This document shows positions 26,401 through 38,400 of a stretch of 64,000 nucleotides of DNA, piece by piece (the first letter of the stretch is position 1; every line of letters starts with the position of its first letter). The position numbers and the translations under genes are program-made. The notes under the pieces are model-generated. The model searched no databases. It was not told the origin of the DNA and saw nothing but the letters and a program-made list of their open reading frames with translations. Origin of the DNA: Odobenus rosmarus divergens (Eukaryota; Chordata; Mammalia; Carnivora; Odobenidae); contig NW_004451879.1 in NCBI RefSeq assembly GCF_000321225.1, forward strand, positions 124,001-188,000, given 5' to 3'.

Positions 26401-29400
26401 AAATCTTCTTTTTAAAAAAAGGTGAAAAGACAATTTGCATATGGTATGACAGTGTGCAAAAAAGGACTATGGAGGAAAAAATGATTCTCAAAAAAAGCTA
26501 AGAGCCTTTGCTAACATACCCACAAAATATGACATAGTAAATCTTTATTTCTTTTTGACAAGGAGTTTTTACAGAGATGGGAGAAAATTACTAAAATAGC
26601 TCAAAATTGTGAGGTTCCTCATACTTCTTTACATGGAAACTAATCTAAGCTTTACCATGAGTCCACTTTGACTAAAAATTTTAAGAAGCATTTCCTTTCA
26701 TACTGGGAAATTTATCAGAGCAAGTAGCAGAGCTGACCACTAGGTGGCAGAATTACTTCCTTGTCACTGAAAGATGAATGTCAAGGTAAAGAAAAACAGA
26801 CTGAAACAAGCCTAATTTCAGGCAAATATAATTAATCACCAGAAGTTATAATGGCATTGCTAAATGATTATATTATGTCTACAGTATACAGTGGAAAACA
26901 TCATTTTCTTCATTTTTTTCCCCTGCACTGATATTTCTATCATTCCCAACTTCTCTGGGCCTTTATGTTGTCATCTATAACTTGTGATAATGTAAGAAAG
27001 ACCCACTTCATATGTTTATTGTGAAGATTAAGTAGGATTAAGTAGCCAAGCTTTTAGCAAGTATATGCCAATTACATGCATTCAATAAATGTTGGCTATG
27101 ATGATTTGGTTTTTAGTGCTTCCATGCCCAAACACTAAAGGACAAATCTTCAGGGTTAAAATGCTCTCCCCCCGGGAAGACTGAATGACTGAATCCTTTC
27201 AGAGATTCTGGGTATATAGAAAATCAACTGGAGTATCCCTTGGGAATAAGATCAAAAGCCTTAAGGAATGGGCTCCTGGGTGGTTCAGTCGTTAAGCGTC
27301 TGCCTTTGGCTCAGGTTGTGATCCCGGGGTCTTGGGATCGAGCCCCTGGGGTCTTGGGATCGAGCCCCACATCAGGCTCCCTGTTCTGCAGGAAGCCTGC
27401 TTCTCCCTCTCCCACTCCCCCTGCTTCTGTTCCCCCTCTCGCTGTATCTCTCTCTGTCAGATGAATAAGTGAAATCTTAAAAAAACAAAAACAAAAACAA
27501 AAAACCTTAAGGATTATCATAGACTTTTTTTGAGAGGATACATCCTGTTATTTATTCTACAGTTGTATTTTACTCCCCTGAAAATAAGCATCCAACTTTT
27601 ACCATTTCTAAAGCAGGCTTTACCTATGTCAATTATTACAAAGTACATCTTCATGCTGCACCCAAATCTGTGTCCCTAAAGCTCTCACCCATTTAATTCT
27701 ACTCCATGAGGTCACACAGAGTAAGAAAGGTAGTAAACTAAAACAAAACAAAAAAAATCTTTCCCCTAAAATTTTCCATGCACCATAACGATATTTTATA
27801 TGTAATCTCAGCCATTTCTTATTTTAGTTGATAATCCTTCAGAAAACTAACAGCAATTTGTATGGTTATCATAGAGTAATCTCTTCTCTGAATAAAAGAT
27901 CTTGAGTTACCTCTAAAATATTCTAAAAGAAAAGACAGTTAAAGAACTTCAAAATAAAAAAAAATATTATGGCTCTCTTTAGATCACAATAATCATCATC
28001 TGAAAGCTCTCCACTTGCTTTTTGGTTTTGTGTTTTCTTGTGTGTGGGTTTTTGTTTTTTTTTTAATTTTAGTTCATTTAAGTGTGACACCCAAAAATGG
28101 CCATTATCCTGAAGAGGAAAATGCATTATTTGCCATTGTTTGAAAACTTCCCTCAGTTCCTTCTCCCTCTCCTTCTAAAGTCCTGAGCTCTACTCACAAG
28201 AAGGCCTCACACATGGAACAGGTGTTGCCATGCATTTTCCCATCTGGGCCCTTGATGGGGTCGTTCTCTCGAGTGCAGAGAAGCTGTCCATTCTTCCTTA
28301 ATTTGAGGTATTCACTGCATAATTCCTGTGAAATTGAGGAAGGGAGTTTGAGGTTTTGAACACAGGTTGGGTCAGACTGGAAAAATAGCTGAAGTTTAGA
28401 CTTTTTTCTTAAATGGGGATTAGTAATTGGCTTATTTTAGAATAGTTTTTAACTGGGAAGACATGACTATTTTTAAATGATAAAAGTTATACAACCTCGA
28501 CCTAGAAATAGTCACATATGCACATGGGTATATGCTCACATATAAACAAACAAACTGTACAAATATTTCCTACAGTTTCAGGGGATTTATGAGTTTCCTG
28601 AATGCCATCTATGGAGCCCAGGTCCACATGCCTCTGACTTTTGGAGAAGTTCCCCTCACCTCAAAGGGAGCTGTGTTCTCAGATTCTCTCTTATTTCTTG
28701 ACTCACTTTCCTTCTTTTTCTTTTCTTCTTCCTCTGTTTGGCTAAAAAAGAATGATTAAAAAGGAGATCAGTAAGGATCATAGAATGTCCAGGTTGAAAC
28801 TGACCTCAAATATAATTTAATTATGACAGTTAATACTTATTAAATTCTGGGGCGCCTGGTTGGCTCAGTCAGTTAAACGTCTGCCTTTGGCTCAGGTCAT
28901 GATCCTAGGGTCCTGGGATCGAGTCCTACATTGGGCTCCCTGCTCCCTCTCCTTCTGCTCCTCACCACCCTCCTCACCTGCTTGTGCTCTCTCTCTCTCT
29001 CTTTAAAAAAAAAACAAAACAAAAAAACCTTAACTAAATTCTTACTATGTGCCTGACCTGGGGCTTATTCCATGAAATCTTCCCAACTGCATGTTACAAA
29101 ACTACTATTATAACCCCATTTACAAATGAGAAAACTGACAGAATGGATCACTTTCCCAAGGACACAGAACTAACAAATGTACACTACAGATTTAAACCCT
29201 AATCCAGAGGAAGTTTTTTGATCTTCCACTACTCATGACTTCTAATACTCAGTATGCCTGATTACTGTCTAGTTTTGCTTTAATCCGCTAGTAAATTCTC
29301 TACTTATATCATCCTTGAAACCCCACATAGGTCATTCTAACCTTGAAGTCCTCTGTTAGGAAATTGCTCTTGGCATTGAGCCAGACCCCTTCCAGAGCTT

Positions 29401-32400
29401 TCACTCATTGTTTCCACTTTCATCCACAGAGACAACCTGGAGCTAGTGTTGATAAAACAAAAACTACTTGGATATTTCAAGACCATGACTCCCCCTTTGC
29501 TAAATGTACCAAGCCTTACATGGTTTTTATTCTAAATGTGCTTTTGCTTTCCTGCTAAAGTGGTCCTCTCATAATGGAACACAGAAATGAAGCAGAAAGT
29601 TAATCTGAACTCACTGCTTACATTTTCTAGAATCCCTGCCCTAACAACAATTGTCTAGTAGAAGAGAGAGACGGTGAACATATAGTCACACATATCAATT
29701 TACCGCTACTAACTGTGTTTTGTGCTATGAAGCAAAGTCCTGATCACCATGAAGGAGAAAGTGTGGGGTTAGGGACATAGAGTAGGCTTTACCACAGCTG
29801 TTCAAGCTGTGTTCACGAGACACATGGGAGGGGTTCACTCCACCGGATACTCATCATTCTTATTCCAAGTCATTCCCCCAGGTCCTGTGCATGAATTAAT
29901 GTACCATTTTGCGTATTTATATGTTTGCTTTGTGATGTGTTGTGTGATTTCAGGTGACTTCACAGCCCTCCCTGCAAGGGTAAGATCCTTGTTTTACATC
30001 CTGTACACTTCCACAGGAACTCAACCAGTGATTGATAAGCAAGAATGATTCTTTGGAGTTTGTTGGGAGTAATGTCACCATGATGGCAACACAGGTGGTT
30101 CCTAACTTCCCTTCCCCTCACCAGAACCACCAACCTCTAGTCAAGAACATGACATGACTGAGAGAATCCTAGAACACGGGGACGAGGCTGAAGTACCCAC
30201 GGCACCTCAGAGACCAAGCCAGTCTGCATGAGAAGGGTAAGAGAAACAGCTACTTGTGGACATCACTGCCCCTTTCTCAGGAGAGAGCAGGAATTATTCT
30301 TTGATAATTATGACATTATGCAAAAATGCCATTGACAAGAATTAAACACCATTTAAGAAATAAAATATAACAAAGTTAAAATTAAAAAAATAAAAAAGCA
30401 GAGAGGACAAAACTCTCCCTCATTTCCCCAGGTGCAGCGCTACTCACAAGAACACCTCACACATGGAGCAGGTGTTGCCATACATTTTCCCATCGGGGCC
30501 CTGGATGGGGTTGTTCTCTCGCGTGCAGGGGAGTTTTCCATTCCTCACAAGCTTGCGGTATTCACTACACAGCTCCTGCCAGGAGAGAGAAAGCAAGCTA
30601 GGGATACATTTTGTTCCTATTCCAAGCAGAAGATTGGAACATCAACATCGGCAGAAACTAATGTTACGCTTCTTTGACACCAGGACTTTAGTTGTGTTTC
30701 TCTCAAATGTAAAATTTAACTCAACAAACAGAACTCACCATTTGTTAAGAGATGGGAACAAGTAAGACAAAATGGGATGTCACAATATAAGAAAAGAGGT
30801 GGACAAGTAAATTCCACTATAATCTAAACACACTAAAATAAGGGCAGGGGAGCCTGGGTGGCTCAGTCGATTAAGGGTGTGCCTTCAGCTCAGGTCATGA
30901 TCCTAGGGTTCTGGGATGGAGCCCCAGGTCAGGCTCCCAGCTCAGTGGGGAGCCTGCTTCTCTCTCTCCCTCTGCCCCTCCCCCTGCTCATGCTCTCTCT
31001 CCCACGCTCTCCCTCTCTCTCACAAACAAACAAAATCTTTAAAAAAATTTTTGGAGGAATAAAATAAGTGCAAACATACAGGTACAAGAAAATCTGAGAA
31101 CACAGAGGTTGGGACCATGAGATCTGATTGTGAAAACCAGGGAAGATGTCACATAACAAGAATAATTTGAGTGAGACTGAAGAGTAAACAGCATTTTCGT
31201 GGATAAGAAGGGGATTGGGGAATATGCATACAAGACCGTTAAGTTGGGAGATAAAGTAGGAAACCACATGGGCATATAGTAGAACATGAATTTCTGAATG
31301 AAGGTAAGCCAAATAAGAAGGGAGATAAGGAGATTGAATTATATCCTATAGTTTATGATGAGCCATTTGTGGCTTTTAAGCAGAAGAGTATTGTGATCTG
31401 ATTAATATTGTGAAGCTTTACTCTAGCTCTGTTGGGGAGCGTAGTTGGATAACAGAAAGAATAGAACCTAGTGGGAAAAGTAGAAGACTTCCATTTTTAA
31501 ATAATAAGCATTAACAACTTAATAGAAGGCTATGGAAACAAATATTGTAACATTTCAGAGCTAAAAAGCAGGCTTTCTGTGTGCAGAATGAAGGTATTTT
31601 TATCCCAATTCAAATGTGAAATTTCAAAAATTCATATGTAGAAAGTATATGGGAATATATGGGAAGTGGTTTGCAAAAGCTAACACAGTCTGTAAGTGAT
31701 GAAACCAGTGCTAGAACCCAGTTTTTTCAGACTTCAAATAATTTTTACTCCACAGTGTTAGTCTTGGAAGCAGCAAGCATTGATCAAGTTCCCATAGGAT
31801 TTATCTCAGTGTCATCTCCAGATTAAAGGGTTAGGATTTCCTGGCAATTTTTTACTGGAAAATATTCCACCCTTTAGACTCTGAAATATGTTCAAGTTAG
31901 AATGCCAAGTAGGACTCAATGGGTGGATTCCACTCACTCCATATAAGGGTGTTTTTTCAGATTCTCTTTTATTTCTTGCTTCTGCTTCAGCCTTTTTCTT
32001 TTCCTCAGCTTCTGCTTGGCTAAATGAGAGAAAAAAATGAGAAGAATCCATTGGACCAAGTACAGGCAATTATTTGTCCACATTCTTGCATTGCTAATCT
32101 GTCCTCCCTCCTTAGGAAGAGCAATTTTGTCCTTTTATCACTACATACCAATGAGAAGCAACAAAACAGCCTCCAGTATGGTAAGATACCATTAACTTCT
32201 TTATACTTTTTGCTTAACATTGAAAGAAAGACAGTGATTGTGGATCTGGAAAGCTTGCTTTCTATAAAATACCTTTCTTGCCTGTGGTCAGAAAAGAAAT
32301 ACCATCAATGTCCATCAAGGAGATATCAAAACTAGTACCCTTGTGACGTTACACCTGGAGACTGAAAGTGGCCTTTACAAAGCACATTGACTGGTTCCCT

Positions 32401-35400
32401 TGTCTGAGGCAGAGAGGGCTTTGGCTATACTTTTAGGACAGGACTACGATTAACCAAGGTCTCTTCTCTCAAGTCTATAGTCTATCACAACATGCACACC
32501 CTAGCTTTATTAATTCACCTTAAATGTATTGCTTACTCATGGCTGTGTTATCTAAAGACAAAATAGAGTGCAGGTGGAAAAAGGCCAATAATTTCCATAC
32601 ATTGATAAACCAAATGAGCCTATATTTGCTTTGCACAATAGAATTGCATGGTATGTATGGTTAACTGATGCTATTTCAACCATACAAGGCTGTCAATCAA
32701 AACAAAAGACCATAGATTTGAAATGTAAATCAACTACTTAATCTGAGTTCAATCAAATAAACTGGGAGTAGTTCCAAATTTTGAAAGTAAACTGTCAATT
32801 CTAACTTATTGAGAAATGTCACATTATATAAAGTAATATTTAATTTTGTAAGGGTTCATGACTATTTGATGGGCAACATTAACTCTAATAATCAATATCT
32901 GCATTAAGTGCTTCCTTTGGGCCCTAACCTCTTTGGAAGATGAGATGCCTATGAATTTGTATCACAGGTTCACGTATGAAGCTTCAGCAGTATGGACAAT
33001 GTGATATTTGCACAAGCTCAAGGCTGTCAGGATGTTCCAGTGGTAAGAGAATGAGTGTCAAGGAAGCAGACATATTGGAATAAATAGCTCTAGGTCCTTC
33101 TCCCAGCTCTCTTGCTAACATTCTCAATATAAGTATTCAACTTATTCAACTCCCTTTCCTATTTTGAGCCCCAGTTTCCCCACTTATGGAAGTAGCTAGT
33201 TCTATTAGACTCTCTGTAAGGTCCTTTCTCTTTGGCATTCTTTAGACACTCTGACACTCTATACTTACTAGAAGGCTTGACACATGGAACACAAGTTTCC
33301 ATGCATTTTCCCATCTGGACCACGAACAGGGTCATTTTCTCTGGTACAGAAAAGTATTCCATTCTTTGCATGATCCTGATATTCACTGCAGAGTTTCTAA
33401 ATAATGAAAATGAGACAGTTTAGCCATAGTTATCTATTCTGTTTATTCATTTTATTTTTTTAAAGATTTTATTTATTTATTTGAGAGAGACAGAGAGAGT
33501 ATGAGAATGAGTTGGGAGGGGAAGTGCAGAGGGGGAGAGAGAGAGAGAGAATCTCAAGCAGACTCCATGCTGAGTGTGGGGCCCAACGCAGGGCTCGATT
33601 TCATACTCGATCTCAAATTAAAGATCCCTGAGATCAGGACCTGAGCTAAAATCAAGAGTCAGATGCTTAACCAACTGAGCCACCCATGCGCCCTCTGTTT
33701 ATACATTTTAGATGCTGTTAATTAAAGATATCAAAGAAGAGGAACTAAGGATAAAAAATAAAACTTTTAGGATTTAGGATCATCCCAAAATTTTGTGATA
33801 TTTCTCTCCATGTAATAGTTACCCATTTAAGTATTCAGCAAATGTATTAAGGGGATATGACTATAAATGTGATTTAGCTCTTTTATCACTCAAGTGGACA
33901 GGATAAGGAACTGCAATATAAAAAGCTAAGAGATATGACACAGGTCTGAGTTAAATTTGTATAAGCACAACGGGAAGAATGATTTATGGAAGTACAGAGA
34001 AGAGTTTATAGCTGAGGTCTCCATCTTTAGGATGTGTCCAGGTAAACAATATGGCAAAAAGGTCCTCCAGGAGGAATTACAACATATATGCAAAGACAGA
34101 GGGACATAAAAGACCATGTTATCTTGAGATCATCTATTATTGTCAGGAAGAATTAGCTGGATAAAGAGAGGAAGGTTTGGGAAGGGGTCAAAAAGGAGAC
34201 CTTGAAGATAAGCCAAAACTAGATCATCGAACCTAGAAGGGAATTTGGACTTTATTCTTAGGAAATTGGAAAATGATAAATATTTATAGAAGAGAAGAAC
34301 ATAAGCAAATCTGTTTTAGAAAGACCACCCAGCCAGCCAGATATGTGGGGATTTGAGTGGCTGGAGACTGGTTGAGAAACTATAGGAGAAAATAAGGAAA
34401 GGAAGGGAGGGAGGAAGAAAGGAAGGGTGGAGGCAAGGAAGGAAAGAGAACAAGGAAGACAAAGAGGAAGGAAGAAAACTGGAAATGAAAGATAAAAGGA
34501 TTGATTTGATTTCAGAAATAAAATTAAAGCATTTAAGAGAAGACATCAGTTGAAAGTGAGGCTTAGACACTACGATGGAATTACATGAAGTCAGCTGCTT
34601 TATGAAACTGTGAACTACACACTACAGAAGGTGGGCAAACACTCGCTGTTAAAAATAAGTTACATAGGAGTGAAATGGTCCAAATAGCCTCTAGGATACC
34701 CTCAAACGTTGGCTTTTCCTAAGGCCACTGAGTCGTGGAAATATTTCCCACTCTATAAAAACAGTGTGGAAGATGAATTGAATCTTGAGGACTGAGGAAG
34801 CTGTTGGCGAGAAGCATAGAGGCCAGGAAGGATGCTAACATATCAACACAAAGGAAATCTATGAGATGTATGAGCTAAGTTGGCAGCAGGAGAAAAACAA
34901 ACAAACAAACAAATGACTAGTTAAGAGATGTGCACAAAGTAGAATGTGGTACGATTTTAAAGGGAGAGTATTAAAATGATACATAGAAGACCTCCAAAAC
35001 AGCTACCACACATATCAAACTTTGAATTCAGATGATGCTTTGATATATTACCTTTGTTTAGGAACTATTCTACTAATATGACTTGATTAATTTTCTCCAA
35101 ATAGAGCTAAAAATTGTAATGTTGTAATTATTCTTCTAAATCTTATGAAATAGTAACTATAAACTGCTTTCCAGAAAATCCATCAGTAATGAAGGAAAAA
35201 TGAACCAATCCCGAAAATGCATTACAGAGTAAAATGCACACACATCCCACAAAAGTCATAACTATATTGATCAAACTAATCATCACCTCAATTTCTCTCT
35301 TAACTTTGACTTTTTCTTCAATCTTCCTCAGGTTTTCATGTGCTTTATTTTTTTCTTCTGAAAAACGCTGTTTGCTGGAGAAAAAAAAAAAAAAACCAAA

Positions 35401-38400
35401 AATGAATACATGAATACAGATTCTTCAAATCCTCATGTTATAAAATAGTCATTTAGGGGGCTCCTGGGTGGCTCAGTCAGTTTAGCGGTTAAGTGTCTGC
35501 CTTCAGCTCAGGTCATGATCCCAGGGTCCTGGGATTGAGCCCCACGTGGGGCTCCATTCCCTGTTCATCAGAGAGTTTGCTTCTCCCTTTCCCTCTGCCC
35601 CTCCCCCTCTGCTTGTGCTTTCTCTCTCTCTCTCTCACTCTCTTTTTCAAATAAATAAATAAAATCTTTAAAAAAATAAGTCATTTAGGTGCAGGTGGAA
35701 AAATAGCTACGTGTTTATGAGTTCTAGAACAAACATTTTCCAATCATCTTAAGGCTCCTTGTTAGATGGAAATCTTCACTCTTTCTCCAAAGAATCCCAT
35801 TTATTTTGCCTTCACGTATAACATTTCCTTCCACTGCAATGACTGTTTTTGTCATCTTGCCTTCTTTTATATCTGCTCAGCTTAAATTCTGCCTTCTTTA
35901 AGAAGACAGGCTAGACCTCAAAGTGGAAATGAACTGTAGATCCGTCATTGTATTTTCATAGCTGAATATTCTCTTACGGGATAGTTCTTACTCTGTCTCA
36001 CAACGTGTGTGTGTATGTGTGTGTGTGTGTGTGTGTGTGTTTGTGTCTATGGCTTATTTCTGCTATTTACCTTTAAGCTTCTTGAGAGCAGGGATCTTCA
36101 TTCATACATTCATTCAACATTTGGCTAGTAACTATTTTTTGTCAAGCGCTGGTCTGGTGCTATATATATAAGACAGACACATACCCTGTGTTCTTGGAAC
36201 TTAGAACCCAGTCAACAAATAGTCATAGCAATAATTACTAGCTGTGATGATTGCTATGAAATAAAATTATTAAGAGTTATAAAGATTGATTTCAATCAAG
36301 AATTTCAGGAGGTCTTATCCAAAGAAGGATAATCTTGAAATGTGATCCACAGAAGAAGAGACACTAGCTGGCCGAGATTGAGACAAACTGGAAGCAGGAC
36401 AGCATAAAGGGGAAAGCTTCAAGAGTTCAAGGATCTGAAAGAGTGACAAGACCTGGTCTGAGACATCTTCATAAATGCTGTAATTTACATGTTGTGGGAT
36501 TTGTGCTTCCCCCCCAGGTCAGATGCCTGAGACGAAAAGATAAGGTTAATCCAAGTCACGTATAAACATGAAGTTTTCATGGGAGACAACATCTGCTTTG
36601 TCACAATGGGATAATTACTGAAGGAAACAGTCTAAGTCTTGGTACTTGCTTTTACCCTCATTCTGTATTATGACTATCTTATGAAAAGGCTTACAAAGGT
36701 GGTGGGAGGAAATATTAAGAAGTGTTTTGTAATCCAGTCCTCTAACTAGAAAATAGAATCCATTTGTACTCAGAAACAGACATACATCATTAGGATCTAC
36801 TTACTAGGTGATATCATGGTTTGTAGAGGACAGAAAAACTGCTCAAAAATTTTCAACAACAAAGTGGCACCTCAACATTATTCTTACCATTCCCATCAAT
36901 CTCCATTTTACCTGTCCCATACCTCCAAAGAACCCACATCTGTACTCACAAAATTTCAGCACACAGGGCACATTTGTTGCCATGCATCCTGCCATCAGGG
37001 CCACGAACTGGGTCACTCTCCCGTGTACAATAAAGTCTTCCATTCCTCACTTGGGTTTCATATTCTTTACAAAAATCCTGCAAAAAGGTAAGTAATTACA
37101 TTTAGCACTTTTCTACTCTTTAACATAGAAAATATATATCATGGATTTATAGCCAAAGAATATCAGGCCTAGAAGGTGTTGGTAAACATATAACATATTA
37201 ATGAAGATTAATAAGAAATAGTAATTATGTTATGAAATTACTACGTACCTGTATCTACTATGTGGTATATTTATTAAAAGATAAAAGAGCCGTGGGGCAC
37301 CTGGGTGGCTTAGTCAGTTAAAGTGGCCAACTCCTGGTTTGGCTCTGGTCATGATCTCAGGGTCTTGAGATTGAGTCCCCCTTGGGGGGGGTCTGCACTC
37401 AGCGGGGAGTCTGCTTCTCTCTCTCTCTCTACCCCTCCCCCCACTTGCACACACACTCTCTAAAATAAATAAATAAATCTTAAAAAAAGGTAAAAGAGCC
37501 TTATAAAAAATAAGGCTGAGCAAATATCTCATAAAACTAGATAGCTCTTATTAACTTTCAAGTCTATGAAAAAAGGATTGCAAAAAATAAAAGATCTTTC
37601 AACAAATTCCAAGATAGACATAACAAAATGCAGCTGCCAGGACAAAAGAAAAAAATTGCCAACAAGCAGAATAGAGAATCTGTGAGATGAGATGCTTAAA
37701 CACTATTTAGTATGGATCAAATCAGGAACAATTGGGTCTGGTTTGCAAGGAAAATAAATGAGGTGGCATCCATTGTCCTCTCTGTGACTCTGTGGCCTTT
37801 GCTGTTGTTCACTTTTATGTGCTCTGCCTTGTTTATGGATGTCCATTTCTAATACAAGTGTCGAGGCCTCTGTGGAAAGCACAGAGAGTGAATCTAATTT
37901 TCCTTCACTCCCCACTGGAGATAGGTAAAACACCAAGACTAAAATTTAAATTTAAATTTTAAAGGCTGTGACTTCCCCAAATAACCCAAGAAAGGTTTGT
38001 ATCCAGATTTCCCAAAGCTTTTGTTTAGTACTTTTGGGTTTTTCTCTGTGTTTGGAAAATTCTACTATCTGAAGTGAAGGCTAAACTTCATATTTACAGC
38101 TATATTTATATCTCTATCTACCCCAAATTACTGTAAATTTAGGAAACTCTATGTCAATAAACATGTTTGGTAATGGCATATATTACTACATAACCTACAA
38201 AACACAACCTACAAAAAAATGCTTCTCTGAGCCTTTTTCAACGATGTGACCCTCATCTTCCCATTTCAGCCAAGAAAACATGAGCATAAAGAGTATGGTT
38301 TGAAGTGGGAAGACCTGAGCAGCTAGACTATGTTTCTCACTCCCTGGGAAATCACAGCAAACGCCCATCACCTTAGACACCTCTATCTTACCAACTACAC

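Larger units (their letters stand above)
24963..28197. other. SPINK5: Intron, module 7 (3.2 kb)
   Basis: Holds four forward carnivore SINEs, two of them head to tail. The intervals 25545-26020, 26440-27255 and 27520-28197 show nothing recognisable. Confidence 0.85.
28742..30447. other. SPINK5: Intron, module 6
   Basis: Contains a SINE and a MIR-like piece at 29040-29200. The stretch 29240-30440 is unassigned. Confidence 0.75.
30576..31937. other. SPINK5: Intron between modules 5 and 6
   Basis: Contains a SINE at 30847-31060 and an L2-like piece at about 31280-31480. Otherwise unassigned. Confidence 0.8.
33397..35286. other. SPINK5: Intron between modules 4 and 5
   Basis: Contains a reverse SINE, a purine-rich GGAA tract (34394-34479) and L2-like sequence around 34200-34600. 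The rest is unassigned. Confidence 0.8.
35375..36949. other. SPINK5: Intron, module 4
   Basis: Contains a SINE, a GT repeat and an L2-like stretch (about 36080-36480). Otherwise unassigned. Confidence 0.8.

Noticed and set aside
30929..31312. 127-codon minus-strand frame with Arg/Glu repeats
   Set aside because: The basic-acidic repeat part is the reverse reading of a SINE's CT-rich tail.
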